A program made the translations under genes and the position numbers. From Mycolicibacterium sphagni (lineage in GTDB: Bacteria; Actinomycetota; Actinomycetes; Mycobacteriales; Mycobacteriaceae), in contig NZ_VBSB01000003.1 of the NCBI RefSeq assembly GCF_013337765.1, forward strand, positions 310,001 to 374,000: a stretch of 64,000 nt of DNA. The letters run 5' to 3'. The notes under the pieces were generated by a model. It was not told the DNA's origin, searched no databases, and was given only the letters and a program-made list of their open reading frames with translations. Shown here piece by piece: positions 8,431 through 18,693 of this stretch (position 1 is its first letter; each line of letters begins with the position of its first letter).

Positions 8431-10209
8431 GTGCTGCGCAGTCACGCCGCTGGTTCGTTGCGAGCCTCCGACGCCGGGCAGACGGTCACGCTGGCCGGCT
8501 GGGTGGCGCGCCGGCGCGACCACGGCGGCGTCATCTTCATCGATCTGCGCGATTCGTCCGGGACGTCCCAGGTCGTCTTCCGCGACGCCGACGTGCTGGC
8601 TCAGGCGCACCGGCTGCGCGCCGAGTTCTGCGTCGCCGTCGAGGGTGTGGTCGAGGTTCGCCCCGAGGGCAACGCCAACGCCGAGATCCCGACCGGTGAG
8701 ATCGAAGTCAACGCGACGTCGCTGACGGTGCTGGGGGAGAGCGCCCCGCTGCCGTTCCAGCTCGACGAACAGGCCGGCGAGGAAGCCCGGCTGAAGCACC
8801 GGTACCTGGACCTTCGCCGCGAGAACGGCCCCGGCGCGGCAATCCGGTTGCGCTCCAAGGTCAATGCCGCTGCCCGAGGGGTACTGGCCGGCCACGACTT
8901 CGTCGAGATCGAAACCCCGACACTGACCCGCTCGACGCCGGAGGGTGCGCGCGACTTCCTGGTTCCGGCCCGGCTGCAGCCCGGCTCGTTCTACGCGCTG
9001 CCGCAGAGCCCGCAGCTGTTCAAGCAGCTGTTGATGGTCGCGGGTATGGAGCGCTACTACCAGATCGCGCGCTGCTACCGGGACGAGGATTTCCGCGCCG
9101 ACCGCCAGCCGGAGTTCACCCAGCTGGACATGGAGATGAGCTTCGTCGACTCCGACGATGTCATCGCAGTCTCGGAGGAAGTGCTTCGGGCGGTGTGGTC
9201 CACGATCGGCTACGACCTGCCGACCCCGATCCCGCGGATGTGCTACGACGAGGCGATGGGCCGATTCGGCTCGGACAAGCCGGATCTGCGTTTCGCCGTC
9301 GAACTCGTCGAGTGCACCGAGTACTTCAAGGAGACCCCGTTCCGGGTCTTCCAGGCGCCCTACGTCGGCGCCGTCGTGATGACCGGTGGCGCCTCGCAGC
9401 CGCGCCGGACGCTGGACGGTTGGCAGGAGTTCGCCAAACAGCGTGGCCACAAGGGGCTGGCCTACGTACTCGTCGGCGAGGACGGTGAATTGAGCGGCCC
9501 GGTCGCCAAGAACCTGTCCGATGCCGAACGTGAGGGCCTGGCCGCCCATGTCGGGGCCAAGCCGGGGGACTGTGTGTTCTTCGCGGCCGGTACGCCCAAG
9601 GGTGCCCGTGCGCTGCTCGGTGCGACGCGCATCGAGATCGCCAAGCGCCTCGACCTGATCGATCCGAACGCGTGGGCCTTCACCTGGATTGTGAAGTGGC
9701 CGCTGTTCGAGCCGGCCGACGAAGCCACCGCGTCCGGCGACGTGGCGGTGGGTTCGGGGAACTGGACCGCGGTGCACCACGCGTTCACCTCCCCGATGCC
9801 CGAGTCGGAGGCGACGTTCGACACCGATCCGGGTTCGGCGCTGGCCAACGCCTACGACATCGTCTGCAACGGCAACGAGATCGGTGGCGGATCGATCCGT
9901 ATCCATCGCCGCGATATCCAGGAGCGCGTGTTCGCGATGATGGGCATCGACCACGACGAGGCTCAGGACAAGTTCGGATTCCTGTTGGACGCCTTTGCCT
10001 TTGGCGCACCGCCGCACGGCGGTATCGCGTTCGGCTGGGATCGCATCGTCGCACTGCTGGCCGGGGTCGACTCGATCCGCGAGGTGATCGCCTTCCCGAA
10101 GTCCGGCGGTGGGGTGGACCCGCTGACCGATGCGCCGGCGCCGATCACCGCGCAGCAGCGTAAGGAATCCGGAATAGATTTCAAGCCCGAGAAGCTGGAC
10201 AAGCCATGA
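8431..10209 (+). CDS. aspS: Aspartate--tRNA ligase (probably non-discriminating)
   Basis: The 592-residue class II synthetase of bacterial type charges tRNA with aspartate. It has an N-terminal anticodon-binding OB fold ([22 protein letters not shown]), motif 2 ([20 protein letters not shown]), an inserted GAD-like domain and motif 3 ([15 protein letters not shown]). Mycobacterial AspRS is known to charge tRNA-Asn as well, feeding GatCAB, because AsnRS is absent; that is family knowledge. The GTG at 8431 has AGGGAG upstream, and the product begins [10 protein letters not shown] as in relatives. The stop overlaps the next gene by 4 bases (ATGA). Confidence 0.97.
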   Translation: MLRSHAAGSLRASDAGQTVTLAGWVARRRDHGGVIFIDLRDSSGTSQVVFRDADVLAQAHRLRAEFCVAVEGVVEVRPEGNANAEIPTGEIEVNATSLTVLGESAPLPFQLDEQAGEEARLKHRYLDLRRENGPGAAIRLRSKVNAAARGVLAGHDFVEIETPTLTRSTPEGARDFLVPARLQPGSFYALPQSPQLFKQLLMVAGMERYYQIARCYRDEDFRADRQPEFTQLDMEMSFVDSDDVIAVSEEVLRAVWSTIGYDLPTPIPRMCYDEAMGRFGSDKPDLRFAVELVECTEYFKETPFRVFQAPYVGAVVMTGGASQPRRTLDGWQEFAKQRGHKGLAYVLVGEDGELSGPVAKNLSDAEREGLAAHVGAKPGDCVFFAAGTPKGARALLGATRIEIAKRLDLIDPNAWAFTWIVKWPLFEPADEATASGDVAVGSGNWTAVHHAFTSPMPESEATFDTDPGSALANAYDIVCNGNEIGGGSIRIHRRDIQERVFAMMGIDHDEAQDKFGFLLDAFAFGAPPHGGIAFGWDRIVALLAGVDSIREVIAFPKSGGGVDPLTDAPAPITAQQRKESGIDFKPEKLDKP

Positions 10210-10637
10210 CAGATACCCCTGATGCCGCGTACATGAACGACTTCAACAAGAGCATCGTCGACGAGTTCCGGGCCAATGCCGGCGTCGTAGGCGGGCCCTT
10301 CGAGGGCAGGCCGCTGCTGCTGCTCCACACGACCGGCGCGAAGTCCGGCCAGCCGCGGCTCGCCCCGCTGGCCTACTTCACGGTCGAGGGCAAGCTGATC
10401 ATCATCGGCTCGAAGGCCGGCGCGGACACCAATCCGGACTGGGTGCACAACCTGCGGGCCAACCCGCAGGCGCACATCGAGATCGGCACGGATGCCTACG
10501 ACGTGACCGCCCGCGAGATGTCCCTCGAGGAGCGCGACGAGGCCTACCCGAAGGTCGTCGCGGTGGCTCCCGGATTCGGCGAGTACCAGGCCAAGACCAG
10601 CCGGGTCATCCCACTGTTCGAGCTGACCCGGGTCTAG
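10206..10637 (+). CDS. Deazaflavin (F420)-dependent nitroreductase family protein, Ddn-like
   Basis: The 143-residue protein belongs to the Ddn/F420-binding split-barrel family. The hallmark segment is [21 protein letters not shown], followed by [23 protein letters not shown]. These enzymes use reduced F420 to reduce quinones or nitroaromatics, and some only bind F420. It is coupled to aspS by an ATGA overlap, an odd partner for a housekeeping synthetase. Its stop lies next to the end of the convergent lipoprotein gene. Confidence 0.88.
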   Translation: MTDTPDAAYMNDFNKSIVDEFRANAGVVGGPFEGRPLLLLHTTGAKSGQPRLAPLAYFTVEGKLIIIGSKAGADTNPDWVHNLRANPQAHIEIGTDAYDVTAREMSLEERDEAYPKVVAVAPGFGEYQAKTSRVIPLFELTRV

Positions 10638-11075
10638 CTACTTCAGGTTCGGGCAGATCTGCTTGAGCCAATCGGTGATCGCGTTCCGGTTGGCGTCCAG
10701 ATCGGCGTCGGTGGGCTGCGCGCCAATCGTGGTGACGAAGTGCTCGATGGAGGCCTTCACCGGGTCCGGGGGACTGTACTTTTCGAGCGTGTCGGCGTTC
10801 GCGCGCGCCTTGTCAGCACTGGTCGCCACCATCAGGTTGTCTTTGGCGAAGCCGATGTCCAGGCAGGTGGAGTCGTCCAATGCCCCGGCGGCCGGGGAAG
10901 CCGGCGCGGCCGACGCGGTGGTGGTCGTCGTTACCGAGCTCGATTGTGCGGCAGAGGAACTCGCGGAGGGCGACTGGGCTGACGTCGATCCCGAGGACGA
11001 GTCGTTGCTGGAGCACCCCGCCGCGATCAATGCGACGGCCATGAGCCCTGCGATTGAAAACCGATTCAGCATCAT
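10638..11075 (-). CDS. Putative secreted lipoprotein
   Basis: The ~145-residue protein has a lipoprotein signal peptide (MLNRFSIAGLMAVALIAAGCSS, lipobox IAAGC), so the mature N-terminus should be a lipidated Cys. A Ser/Thr/Ala-rich linker (~40 residues) follows, then a small conserved C-terminal domain with two Cys (STCLDIGF and ...QICPNLK) that could form a disulphide. The function is unknown. Three nearby starts (GTG 11081, ATG 11075, ATG 11072) are possible, none with a clear ribosome site. Confidence 0.75.
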   Translation of the reverse strand: MMLNRFSIAGLMAVALIAAGCSSNDSSSGSTSAQSPSASSSAAQSSSVTTTTTASAAPASPAAGALDDSTCLDIGFAKDNLMVATSADKARANADTLEKYSPPDPVKASIEHFVTTIGAQPTDADLDANRNAITDWLKQICPNLK

Positions 11076-11115
11076 CGGCACGAGTATTGCCTAGTCGAAT
11101 GCGCTTCGGCGGGGT

Positions 11116-11601
11116 TTAGGTCACCTTTGCTGCCAGCGCTGCCAGCTTGGCGTCGAGATCCTCGGCCGCACTGAGCAGTGCCGGATTGGGCTCCACGACC
11201 ATCAACGACGACGGCTTGACGTACGTCAGGCTGCTGTGGCCGTCGGGCTCGTCGAGAAGCAACAGCTCGACCGGGGCGAACAGGGCCGCCGTCACGTCGT
11301 GGCGGATCATCGTGATGGCGATCAACGGGTTGCCGAGGATCACCCGCATGGCCTCGCGTTCGATGCCGGCCTTGGGTATCCAGCCACCGTGGTCAAGCAG
11401 CGCGAACAGCATGAATCCGCTTGGCCCGACGTACTTTTCGATCTTCTCCTGATACGACTGCCAATCGCCGCCTGCCGCCCCGATCTCGTTGATCGGCACC
11501 GGCTGCTCGCCGATATCGGCGAGCAGCGCGGCGAGGAGTTCGTCGTAACTCTTGGTGCTGTCGTAGCGCACCCGCACTCCGGTGAAGGCGGTCTCGGTCA
11601 T
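11116..11601 (-). CDS. DUF302 domain-containing protein
   Basis: The 161-residue protein matches the DUF302 pattern: an N-terminal strand (VRVRYDSTKSYDELLAALLADIG), a central ILGNPLIAITMIRHD core and a final DGHSSLTYVKPSSLM strand. The family is small, cytosolic and of unknown function. Its ATG lies 5 bases after the thiolase stop on the same strand, so it is probably co-transcribed with the thiolase. Confidence 0.75.
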   Translation of the reverse strand: MTETAFTGVRVRYDSTKSYDELLAALLADIGEQPVPINEIGAAGGDWQSYQEKIEKYVGPSGFMLFALLDHGGWIPKAGIEREAMRVILGNPLIAITMIRHDVTAALFAPVELLLLDEPDGHSSLTYVKPSSLMVVEPNPALLSAAEDLDAKLAALAAKVT

Positions 11602-11606
11602 GGCGC

Positions 11607-12794
11607 TCAGGCCAGCCGCTCGATGATGGTGGCGTTGGCCATGCCGCCGCCCTCACACATGGTCTGCAGGCCGTAGCGCCCGCGGCGCTGCCCCAGCGCG
11701 TTGACCAGCGTGGTCATGATCCGTGCGCCGCTGGCACCCAGCGGGTGACCGATCGCGATCGCGCCGCCGTTGACGTTCGTCTTGGCAAGGTCAGCCCCGG
11801 TGTCCTTCGCCCAGCTCAACACCACGGGCGCGAACGCCTCGTTGACCTCGAACAGGTCGATATCGGCCAACGTCAGCCCGGCCCGGGCCAGCACCTTTTC
11901 GGTCGCCGGGATGACGCCGGTCAGCATGTACAGCGGATCGGAGCCCACGACGGTCGTGGTGTGGATACGAGCCAGCGGCTTCCACCCGTGCTTGCGCGCC
12001 ACCTCGGACGAGGTGATCAGCACCGCGGCGCTGCCGTCGGACAACGGTGACGAGTTGCCCGGCGTGATCTCCCAGTTGATCTGGGGGAAGCGTGCCGCAT
12101 AGGCCTCGTTGTAGAACGCCGGCTTGAGCCCGGCTAGGGTCTCGACCGTGGTGCCGGGGCGGATGATCTCGTCGTACTGCAGGCCCGCGATCGGCGCCAG
12201 CTCGGTGTCGAACAGGCCGTCCTTGGTGGCCTGCGCGGCCTTCTGGTGGCTGGCGGCTGAGAACTCGTCGAGCTGGGTGCGCGACAGCCCCCAACGCGCG
12301 GCGATCAGCTCGGCGCTGATGCCCTGCGGTACGAGCCCCTCGGAGTAGCGCTCGGCGAACCGGGTGCCGAACGGATCGCTGCCGGGAAGCACCGTCGACC
12401 CCATCGGGACCCGGCTCATCGACTCGACACCGCCGGCGATCACCAGGTCATAGGCGCCGGCGATGACCCCTTGTGCGGCGAACGAGATCGCCTGCTGGCT
12501 GGAACCGCACTGACGGTCGACGGTGGTGCCGGGAACCGTGTCGGGGAAGCCCGCGCCCAGCAAGGCGTTGCGGGCGATGTTGACCGCCTGGTCGCCGACC
12601 TGCGATACCGCCCCGGCGATGACGTCGTCGACCTCGGCCGGGTCGACGCCGGTGCGCGTCACCAGCTCGGTGAGGCTGTGGGCCATCAGATCGGCGGGCA
12701 GCACCCCGTGCAAAGCTCCGCCGGGCTTGCCCTTACCGATCGGCGTGCGGACCGCTCCGACGATGACGGCGTCACGTCCTGCGTAACCGGCCAT
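11607..12794 (-). CDS. Acetyl-CoA C-acyltransferase (thiolase)
   Basis: The 395-residue thiolase cleaves or forms 3-ketoacyl-CoA. The nucleophilic Cys lies in VDRQCGSSQQA. The catalytic His region is VNGGAIAIGHPLGASGAR, and the second active Cys is in TMCEGGGMANATII. The overall length is normal. The ATG has GGAGGACACA upstream. It is divergent from an HxlR regulator, and the intergenic region holds a 7-base inverted repeat, so regulation by that protein is likely. Degradative and biosynthetic roles cannot be told apart. Confidence 0.93.
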   Translation of the reverse strand: MAGYAGRDAVIVGAVRTPIGKGKPGGALHGVLPADLMAHSLTELVTRTGVDPAEVDDVIAGAVSQVGDQAVNIARNALLGAGFPDTVPGTTVDRQCGSSQQAISFAAQGVIAGAYDLVIAGGVESMSRVPMGSTVLPGSDPFGTRFAERYSEGLVPQGISAELIAARWGLSRTQLDEFSAASHQKAAQATKDGLFDTELAPIAGLQYDEIIRPGTTVETLAGLKPAFYNEAYAARFPQINWEITPGNSSPLSDGSAAVLITSSEVARKHGWKPLARIHTTTVVGSDPLYMLTGVIPATEKVLARAGLTLADIDLFEVNEAFAPVVLSWAKDTGADLAKTNVNGGAIAIGHPLGASGARIMTTLVNALGQRRGRYGLQTMCEGGGMANATIIERLA

Positions 12795-12829
12795 TGTGTC
12801 CTCCTGAACTCGTCGCTGAGTACTGCTTT

Positions 12830-12858
12830 CTATACCCAGCTATAACACCTAGGTATAG
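12830..12858. promoter_or_regulatory. Inverted repeat, candidate HxlR operator
   Basis: CTATACC (12830-12836) and GGTATAG (12852-12858) are perfect inverse arms, with a further CTATA copy and ACCTAGGT between them. The right arm overlaps a -10-like TATAGT (12854-12859) for the HxlR gene. The position between thiolase and HxlR genes suits autoregulation plus control of the thiolase. Confidence 0.5.
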
Positions 12859-12879
12859 TGAAAACAACTCAGAAAGAAA

Positions 12880-13386
12880 GTGACATCCGTGACAGTGCTG
12901 CAGGGCCCCCTGGTCGACCGCGATACCTGGTCGGCGGTCGGCAAATGCCCGATCGAAAAGACCATGGCGGTCATCGGAACCAAGTCGGCGATGCTGATCC
13001 TGCGGGAGGCCTATTACGGCACCACCCGGTTCGACGACTTTGCTCGCCGGGTGGGCATCACCAAGGCCGCCACCGCGGCACGGCTTGCCGAGTTGGTCGA
13101 CGCAGGCCTGCTGACCAGGCAGCCCTACCGCGAGCCGGGGCAGCGGGTCCGCGACGAGTACGTGCTCACCGAGGCCGGCACCGATCTGATGCCGGTGGTG
13201 TGGTCGATGTTCGAGTGGGGGCGCCGCCACCTGAGTAACGACAGCCGGTTGCGGCTGACCCACCTCGAATGCGGATCTGACGCGACCGTCGAAATCCGTT
13301 GCACCGAAGGTCATCTCGTACCGCCGACCGAACTCGGTGTGGAAATCAGGCGAAAGGGCAGTCCCAAGGCTGCGCCGGGGAGATAG
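12880..13386 (+). CDS. HxlR family winged-helix transcriptional regulator
   Basis: The 168-residue protein has the HxlR pattern: CPIEKTMAVIGTKSAMLILREAYYGTTRFDDFARRVGITKAATAARL, a wing (GLLTRQPYREPGQRVRDEYVLTEAG) and a C-terminal helix (WSMFEWGRRH). The Cys at residue ~23 lies at the position that is redox-active in some relatives. The GTG at 12880 follows an AGAAAGAAA stretch; the GTG at 12889 is an alternative. It is divergent from the thiolase gene and ends 5 bases before the acyltransferase start. Confidence 0.88.
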   Translation: MTSVTVLQGPLVDRDTWSAVGKCPIEKTMAVIGTKSAMLILREAYYGTTRFDDFARRVGITKAATAARLAELVDAGLLTRQPYREPGQRVRDEYVLTEAGTDLMPVVWSMFEWGRRHLSNDSRLRLTHLECGSDATVEIRCTEGHLVPPTELGVEIRRKGSPKAAPGR

Positions 13387-13391
13387 GTAAA

Positions 13392-14732
13392 GTGCCGGTT
13401 GTGGAATCCACGCTGGCGTACATCGATCAGGGATCCTTCCTCGGACTGCGGGCGCTCGGTCGTGGGCCGCTCGCCCAGTACGGCTGGATCTACGAACATC
13501 CTGTCGACCTCGATGCCGTGCGGCGATTCCAGCGCAACCTCGGCCACGGCCTGCTGGGTCGGCGGGTCGAACGGTCGCCGTTGCCGTTTGCGCGCGACCG
13601 CTGGGTGACCTGGCGGGGACCCGCCGATATCGACCTCGCCGCCACCGCGCGCCCCCGTAGCGAGGCGATGGACTTCTTCGACGAGCAGCTGCGCATCCCG
13701 ATCGATCCGGAGGCCGGGCCGTCGTGGCGGGTGGCGGTGCAGCCGCTGACCGAAGGCGGGGCCGCGATCACGCTGATCGCCTCGCACACGGTCTGCGACG
13801 GCCTCGCGCTCACGCAGGCGATCAGCCAGGCCGCTCGCGGCGAGACCTGGGAGCTGGGCTACCCGCCGCCGGGTGCGCGTACCCGTGGCCAGGCGCTGCG
13901 CGAGGATGCGGCGCAACTCCTGCGCGCGATTCCCGACATCGCCAAGGCGATCGTCGCCGCGATCAAACTGGCTGCCAACAACGCCAGGGATATCGCCTCG
14001 TCGGTAGGCCGGTCGGGCCCGTCGCCCACCAAGCTCGACGGTGCAGCATTGGTCACCGTGCCGTCGGTGGCGGCCTACGTCGACGAAGCACAGTGGCAGA
14101 GTCGTATGGAAAGTCTTGGCGGAACCAGTAATTCGTTGTTCGCCGGCATCGGCGCCAAGTTGGGGCAGGTTTTCGGCCGGGTCGACGACGGCGGCCTGGT
14201 GCGACTGCAGTTCCCGGTCAGCGAACGCACCGATGGCGATACCAGGGCCAACGCGCTGACCGGGATGGCGCTGATGATCGACCCGGCCAACGTCACGACC
14301 AGTCTGCGCGACGTGCGCGCCGAATTGAAGCGAAATCTGTCGGCGCTGTCCGAGGCGCGGTTCGAACTGCTCGGTCCGGTGGCGCTGGCACCGCTCGTGC
14401 CGCCCGGTCTGGCACGGCGGCTCGAGGGGATGGCACTCGGGGCGGGCGCGCCGGTCGGCTGCTCCAATCTCGGCAAGCTGGATGGTCCGGTGAACCGGCC
14501 GGACGGCACCGACGCCGAATACCTCGTCGTGCGGCAGATCGAGTCCAGGACCACCGCCGAGATCCTCGACCGGCTCGGCGGGACTCTGTTTCTGGCATCG
14601 GCCCAGGTCAACGGAAAGGTGTCGCTCTCGCTAGCGTCGTGGCGGGTCGGCGGCCCGAACAGCAAAGACCAGCTGAAGGCGGCGTTCGCGCAGGTGCTCG
14701 ACGAATTCCGGCTCACCGCCACCTTCGAATAG
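13392..14732 (+). CDS. CAT-superfamily acyltransferase (condensation / WS-DGAT-like)
   Basis: The 446-residue protein resembles the condensation, PapA and wax-ester-synthase group of CoA-dependent acyltransferases. An N-terminal lobe carries ITLIASHTVCDGLAL, where HTVCDG matches the HxxxDG half of the HHxxxDG catalytic motif with the first His replaced by Ser. A second lobe holds NSLFAGIGAKLGQVFGRV and the structural GCSNLGKL segment. It would acylate an alcohol or amine, probably of a cell-envelope lipid; the substrate is unknown. The GTG at 13392 follows AGGTAA, and GTG 13401 is an alternative. It precedes mmpS-mmpL, which could export its product. Confidence 0.72.
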   Translation: MPVVESTLAYIDQGSFLGLRALGRGPLAQYGWIYEHPVDLDAVRRFQRNLGHGLLGRRVERSPLPFARDRWVTWRGPADIDLAATARPRSEAMDFFDEQLRIPIDPEAGPSWRVAVQPLTEGGAAITLIASHTVCDGLALTQAISQAARGETWELGYPPPGARTRGQALREDAAQLLRAIPDIAKAIVAAIKLAANNARDIASSVGRSGPSPTKLDGAALVTVPSVAAYVDEAQWQSRMESLGGTSNSLFAGIGAKLGQVFGRVDDGGLVRLQFPVSERTDGDTRANALTGMALMIDPANVTTSLRDVRAELKRNLSALSEARFELLGPVALAPLVPPGLARRLEGMALGAGAPVGCSNLGKLDGPVNRPDGTDAEYLVVRQIESRTTAEILDRLGGTLFLASAQVNGKVSLSLASWRVGGPNSKDQLKAAFAQVLDEFRLTATFE

Positions 14733-14771
14733 CGGCGGCGCTGTGACGGCCGCCGGAACTTTTCGTGACCC

Positions 14772-14825
14772 ATGAGGCTCATCACACGGGTTATGCTGAC
14801 AAGATCCGTTAGTCCTACTATGTAG
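14772..14825 (+). promoter_or_regulatory. Probable mmpS-mmpL promoter region with two short palindromes
   Basis: The 157-base gap before mmpS holds ATGAGGCTCAT (14772-14782), a -10-like TATGCT (14792-14797) and CTACTATGTAG (14815-14825). MmpS-MmpL operons are often under a local repressor, and either palindrome could be its site. No regulator gene adjoins, so this is tentative. Confidence 0.3.
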
Positions 14826-14889
14826 CGGTGCTAAATGCAGCCGCGGTGAATCGACAGGCTGAACTGCAAGGCCGGAAGGGGGGCAGGTC

Positions 14890-15441
14890 ATGACCACGGA
14901 GAGCCAGACCTACACCTCCGAAGGGGCGTCGACGGACAACGACGCCCAGGCCGGCCCGGACCAGCAGCAGGCCCAACCCGCTGGTCACCGCACCAAACGG
15001 CGCGGTGGACCGATGATGTTGCTGCGCAAGGTGTGGCTGCCTGTCGTGATCCTTCTCGTGGTCGCCGTCGCCGCGTTCGGCGTGTTCCGCCTGCACGGTG
15101 TGTTCGGCAAAACCGAGCTCACTCGCCCCGGCAGTGGGCTGGCCAACGACACCAAGCCGTTCAACCCGAAGACCGTCGTGTACGAGATCTACGGCCCGCC
15201 GGGAGCCGTCGCGACCATCAACTATCTGGATTTGGACGCCCAGCCGCAGATCGTGCGGGACGTCACCCTTCCGTGGTCTCTGACCTTGACGACCACCGCG
15301 CCGGCAGCCTCGGCCAACATCGTCGCCCAGGGCAACACTGGCTCCATCGGCTGCCGGATCACGGTGAACGGCGAACTCAAGGACGAGAAGACCTCGACCG
15401 GGGTGAACGCCCAGACCTTCTGCCTGGTCAAGTCCGCATGA
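14890..15441 (+). CDS. MmpS family transport accessory membrane protein
   Basis: The 183-residue protein has a ~35-residue hydrophilic N-terminus, one membrane segment (residues ~49-65, [18 protein letters not shown]) and a periplasmic beta-sandwich of MmpS type ([46 protein letters not shown]). MmpS proteins partner the MmpL RND transporter encoded next to them in export of lipids, siderophores or drugs. The stop overlaps the mmpL start by 4 bases (ATGA). The N-terminal tail is longer than in most MmpS proteins known to me. Confidence 0.92.
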   Translation: MTTESQTYTSEGASTDNDAQAGPDQQQAQPAGHRTKRRGGPMMLLRKVWLPVVILLVVAVAAFGVFRLHGVFGKTELTRPGSGLANDTKPFNPKTVVYEIYGPPGAVATINYLDLDAQPQIVRDVTLPWSLTLTTTAPAASANIVAQGNTGSIGCRITVNGELKDEKTSTGVNAQTFCLVKSA

Positions 15442-18335
15442 TCACCCTGAACAAGGGCGACAAGCCACAGACCGACGAGCACGGCAAGCGCCCCCACATC
15501 GCGCAGTGGGTTCGTTGGCTGTCCGTCCCGATCATCCTGGGCTGGCTGGCGCTCACCGTCGTCACCAACATCGTGGTGCCGCAGGTCGAGATCGTCGGCC
15601 AGGCGCAGTCGGTGCCGATGGCGGCGACCGACGCGCCCTCGTCCATCGCGATGAGCACGATCGGCACGACGTTCCAGGAGTTCAAGTCGAACACCTCGGT
15701 GATGATCGTGCTGGAGGCCGATCAGCCCCTCGGTGACGCCGCGCACCAGTACTACAACGAGATCGTCAAGAAGCTCGAGGCCGACAAGAAACACGTCGAG
15801 CACATTCAGGACTTCTGGAGCGACCCGCTGACCGCGGCCGGCTCGCAAAGTTCCGACGGCAAATCCGCCTACGTGCAGGCCTATCTGGCCGGCAATATGG
15901 GCGAGGGGCTGGCCAACGAGTCGGTCGAAGCCGTCAAGCAGATCGTCGAAAGCGTGCCCCCGCCTCCGGGGATCAAGGCCTACGTCGCCGGATCCTCGGC
16001 GCTGATCAACGACACCCACATCGCCGGCGACCGCAGCCTCAAGATGATCACCGGCCTGACGTTCGGCGTCATCACCGTGATGCTGCTGTTCGTCTACCGC
16101 TCGATCGTCACCGTGTTGATTGCGTTGTTCATGGTGTTCCTCGAACTGGCGGCGGCTCGTGGCGTGGTGGCCTTCCTCGGCTATCACCACCTGATCGGGC
16201 TGTCGACGTTCGCGGTCAACCTGCTCGTGATGGTCGCGATCGCGGCCGGCACCGACTATGTGATCTTCCTGTTCGGCCGCTACCAGGAGGCGCGTAGTAA
16301 GGGCGCCGACAAAGAGGCGGCCTACTACGAGATGTATCACGGCACCGGCCATGTGATCGTCGGGTCCGGGATGACCATCGCCGGCGCGTTGTTCTGTCTG
16401 CACTTCACCCGAAGTCCGATGTTCAGCTCGATGGGCGTACCACTGTTCGTCGGCATGGTGGTCGTGGTCGCCGCCGCGATGACGCTCGGTCCCGCCGTCG
16501 TCACCACGTTCAGCCGCCTCGGTGCGCTGGAGCCCAAACGGGCGTCGCGCGAGCGGTTTTGGCGGCGCATCGGCACGGCTGTGGTGCGCTGGCCCGGACC
16601 GATCCTGGTCGCGACGACCTTCGTCTGCCTGATCGGGCTGCTGGCGCTGCCCGGCTATCGCACCGACTACAACGACCGGCACTACCTGCCTGCGGACATC
16701 CCGGCCAGCGAAGGGTTCGCAGCCGCCGAGCGCCACTTCCCGGAAGCCCGGCTCAGCCCCGAATTGCTGATGCTGCAGAGCGATCACGACCTGCGTAACT
16801 CGGCGGACTTCCTGGTCATCGACCGGGTGGCCAAGGCCATCTTCCACACCCCTGGCATCGGACGGGTGCAGACGATCACGCGGCCGCTGGGCACCCCGAT
16901 CGAGCACAGCTCGATCCCGTTCCTGCTGGGCATGCAGGGCACCACACAGACGCTGAACCAGTCCTACATGCAGGACCGCATGAAGGACCTGCTCAAAATG
17001 GGCGACGACATGCAGGTGTCGATCAACACGATGACGCAGATGTACAACCTGCTCGGCGAGCTCAACGCCGTCACGCACAGCATGGTCGGCAAGATGGACG
17101 TGACGCTGGCCGACATCCAGTCACTGCGTGACAACATCGCCAACTTCGACGACTTCTTCCGGCCGATCCGCAACTACCTGTACTGGGAACCGCACTGCTT
17201 CGACATCCCGATGTGCTGGTCGATCCGGTCGGTGTTCGACACCCTCGACGGCATCGACACGATGACCGACGACTTCCAGACCCTGGTGCCGGATCTGCAC
17301 AAGCTGGACCTGCTGACGGCTCAGATGCGCACGCTGATGCCACCGATGATCGACACCATGCGGTCGATGCGGACCATGCAGCTGACCATGCAGAGCACTC
17401 AGTCCGGCCAGCAGGACCAGATCGCGGCCATGCAGGACAACCAGAGCGCGATGGGCAAGGCGTTCGACGAGGCCAAGAACGACGACTCGTTCTACCTTCC
17501 GCCTGAGGCGTTCGACAATCCGGACTTCAAGCGCGGCATGAAGATGTTCTTGTCGCCGGACGGAAAAGCGGTGCGGTTCATCATCTCTCACGAGGGTGAT
17601 CCGATGTCGCCGGAAGGCCTCACCCATATCGACCCGATCAAGAACTCGGCGTTCGAGGCGATCAAGGGCACTCCGCTGGAGGGGTCCAAGATCTACCTGG
17701 CGGGCACCGCGGCCAGCTACAAGGACATGCAGGACAGCGCCGACTACGACATCCTGATCGCCGGTGTGGCCGCCCTGTGCCTGATCTTCATCATCATGCT
17801 GATCATCACCCGGGCCGTGGTGGCCTCCGCGGTGATCGTGGGCACGGTGGTGCTGTCGCTGGGCACGTCGTTCGGCTTGTCGGTGCTGATCTGGCAGGAC
17901 CTGATCGGCCGGCCGCTGCACTGGATGGTGCTGATCATGGCTGTCATCATCCTGCTGGCGGTCGGGTCGGACTACAACCTGCTCCTGGTGGCCCGCCTCA
18001 AAGAGGAGATACCGGCCGGACTGCGCACCGGCATCATCCGGGCGATGGGCGGCAGTGGCTCGGTGGTGACGTCGGCCGGGCTGGTGTTCGCGGTGACGAT
18101 GGCGGCGATGGCCTTCAGCGAGCTGACGATCCTGGCGCAGGTCGGCACGACCATCGGTATGGGTCTGCTGGTCGACACGCTGGTGATCCGGTCGTTCATG
18201 ACACCGTCGATCGCGGCACTGATGGGTCGCTGGTTCTGGTGGCCGCAGCGGGTGCGTCCGCGTCCCGTGCCGAGTCCGTGGCCGAGGCCCGCGGCAGAGA
18301 ACACCGAGCCGATCCGGGTCGAATCCCAGTCCTAG
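15438..18335 (+). CDS. MmpL family RND transporter
   Basis: The 965-residue protein is an inner-membrane RND permease. It has TM1 near residues 25-45, a periplasmic domain, a cluster of five to six helices (~190-370) containing [18 protein letters not shown], a second periplasmic domain with long helical stretches, and a C-terminal helix cluster with [17 protein letters not shown]. The GTDY and GSDY Asp-Tyr pairs are the proton-relay residues of MmpL proteins. With MmpS it should export a lipid, siderophore or drug; the cargo cannot be told from sequence. The ATG at 15438 is fixed by its overlap with the mmpS stop. Confidence 0.95.
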   Translation: MITLNKGDKPQTDEHGKRPHIAQWVRWLSVPIILGWLALTVVTNIVVPQVEIVGQAQSVPMAATDAPSSIAMSTIGTTFQEFKSNTSVMIVLEADQPLGDAAHQYYNEIVKKLEADKKHVEHIQDFWSDPLTAAGSQSSDGKSAYVQAYLAGNMGEGLANESVEAVKQIVESVPPPPGIKAYVAGSSALINDTHIAGDRSLKMITGLTFGVITVMLLFVYRSIVTVLIALFMVFLELAAARGVVAFLGYHHLIGLSTFAVNLLVMVAIAAGTDYVIFLFGRYQEARSKGADKEAAYYEMYHGTGHVIVGSGMTIAGALFCLHFTRSPMFSSMGVPLFVGMVVVVAAAMTLGPAVVTTFSRLGALEPKRASRERFWRRIGTAVVRWPGPILVATTFVCLIGLLALPGYRTDYNDRHYLPADIPASEGFAAAERHFPEARLSPELLMLQSDHDLRNSADFLVIDRVAKAIFHTPGIGRVQTITRPLGTPIEHSSIPFLLGMQGTTQTLNQSYMQDRMKDLLKMGDDMQVSINTMTQMYNLLGELNAVTHSMVGKMDVTLADIQSLRDNIANFDDFFRPIRNYLYWEPHCFDIPMCWSIRSVFDTLDGIDTMTDDFQTLVPDLHKLDLLTAQMRTLMPPMIDTMRSMRTMQLTMQSTQSGQQDQIAAMQDNQSAMGKAFDEAKNDDSFYLPPEAFDNPDFKRGMKMFLSPDGKAVRFIISHEGDPMSPEGLTHIDPIKNSAFEAIKGTPLEGSKIYLAGTAASYKDMQDSADYDILIAGVAALCLIFIIMLIITRAVVASAVIVGTVVLSLGTSFGLSVLIWQDLIGRPLHWMVLIMAVIILLAVGSDYNLLLVARLKEEIPAGLRTGIIRAMGGSGSVVTSAGLVFAVTMAAMAFSELTILAQVGTTIGMGLLVDTLVIRSFMTPSIAALMGRWFWWPQRVRPRPVPSPWPRPAAENTEPIRVESQS

Positions 18336-18652
18336 TGAACGGTTTTCATGTCATCCATGGCGTTGTGCGCGCCGTCGATGCAGCCGCGCTGGTAGCTGGG
18401 GGTCTTGTTGGCGGCCTGCCCGGCGCAGTACGTGGTGATCGACTCCTCGTGGGCCTTGTAGCCGCCCGCGTCGACCCAGCGCTGCCCGTCCGCGTAGCCG
18501 CTCCAGAAGGCGGCGTCCTTGCGGTCTGAGGTCAGCATGAAGATCACGCCGAGGATCGCGAAGACCGCGATGACGAGTAGTGCCTTGACCCAGCGGTTGG
18601 TCAGCCAGGGCCATAGCGGGGCAGGTATCCAGCGCGGCTTGGGCCGATCCAC
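18332..18652 (-). CDS. Small single-pass membrane protein of unknown function
   Basis: The ~106-residue protein starts at GTG 18652 ([17 protein letters not shown]). It has one membrane segment ([19 protein letters not shown]) and an extracytoplasmic tail with two Cys ([22 protein letters not shown]) that may pair. No family is recognised with confidence. The frame is open far upstream, so the start is uncertain; GTG 18652 gives a compact protein that begins just before the membrane segment. It is convergent with mmpL, overlapping its stop by 4 bases. Confidence 0.6.
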   Translation of the reverse strand: MDRPKPRWIPAPLWPWLTNRWVKALLVIAVFAILGVIFMLTSDRKDAAFWSGYADGQRWVDAGGYKAHEESITTYCAGQAANKTPSYQRGCIDGAHNAMDDMKTVH

Positions 18653-18693
18653 ACCGAAGATTCTCGCATTAGATCGGCTAGGGTCCAGCCCCT

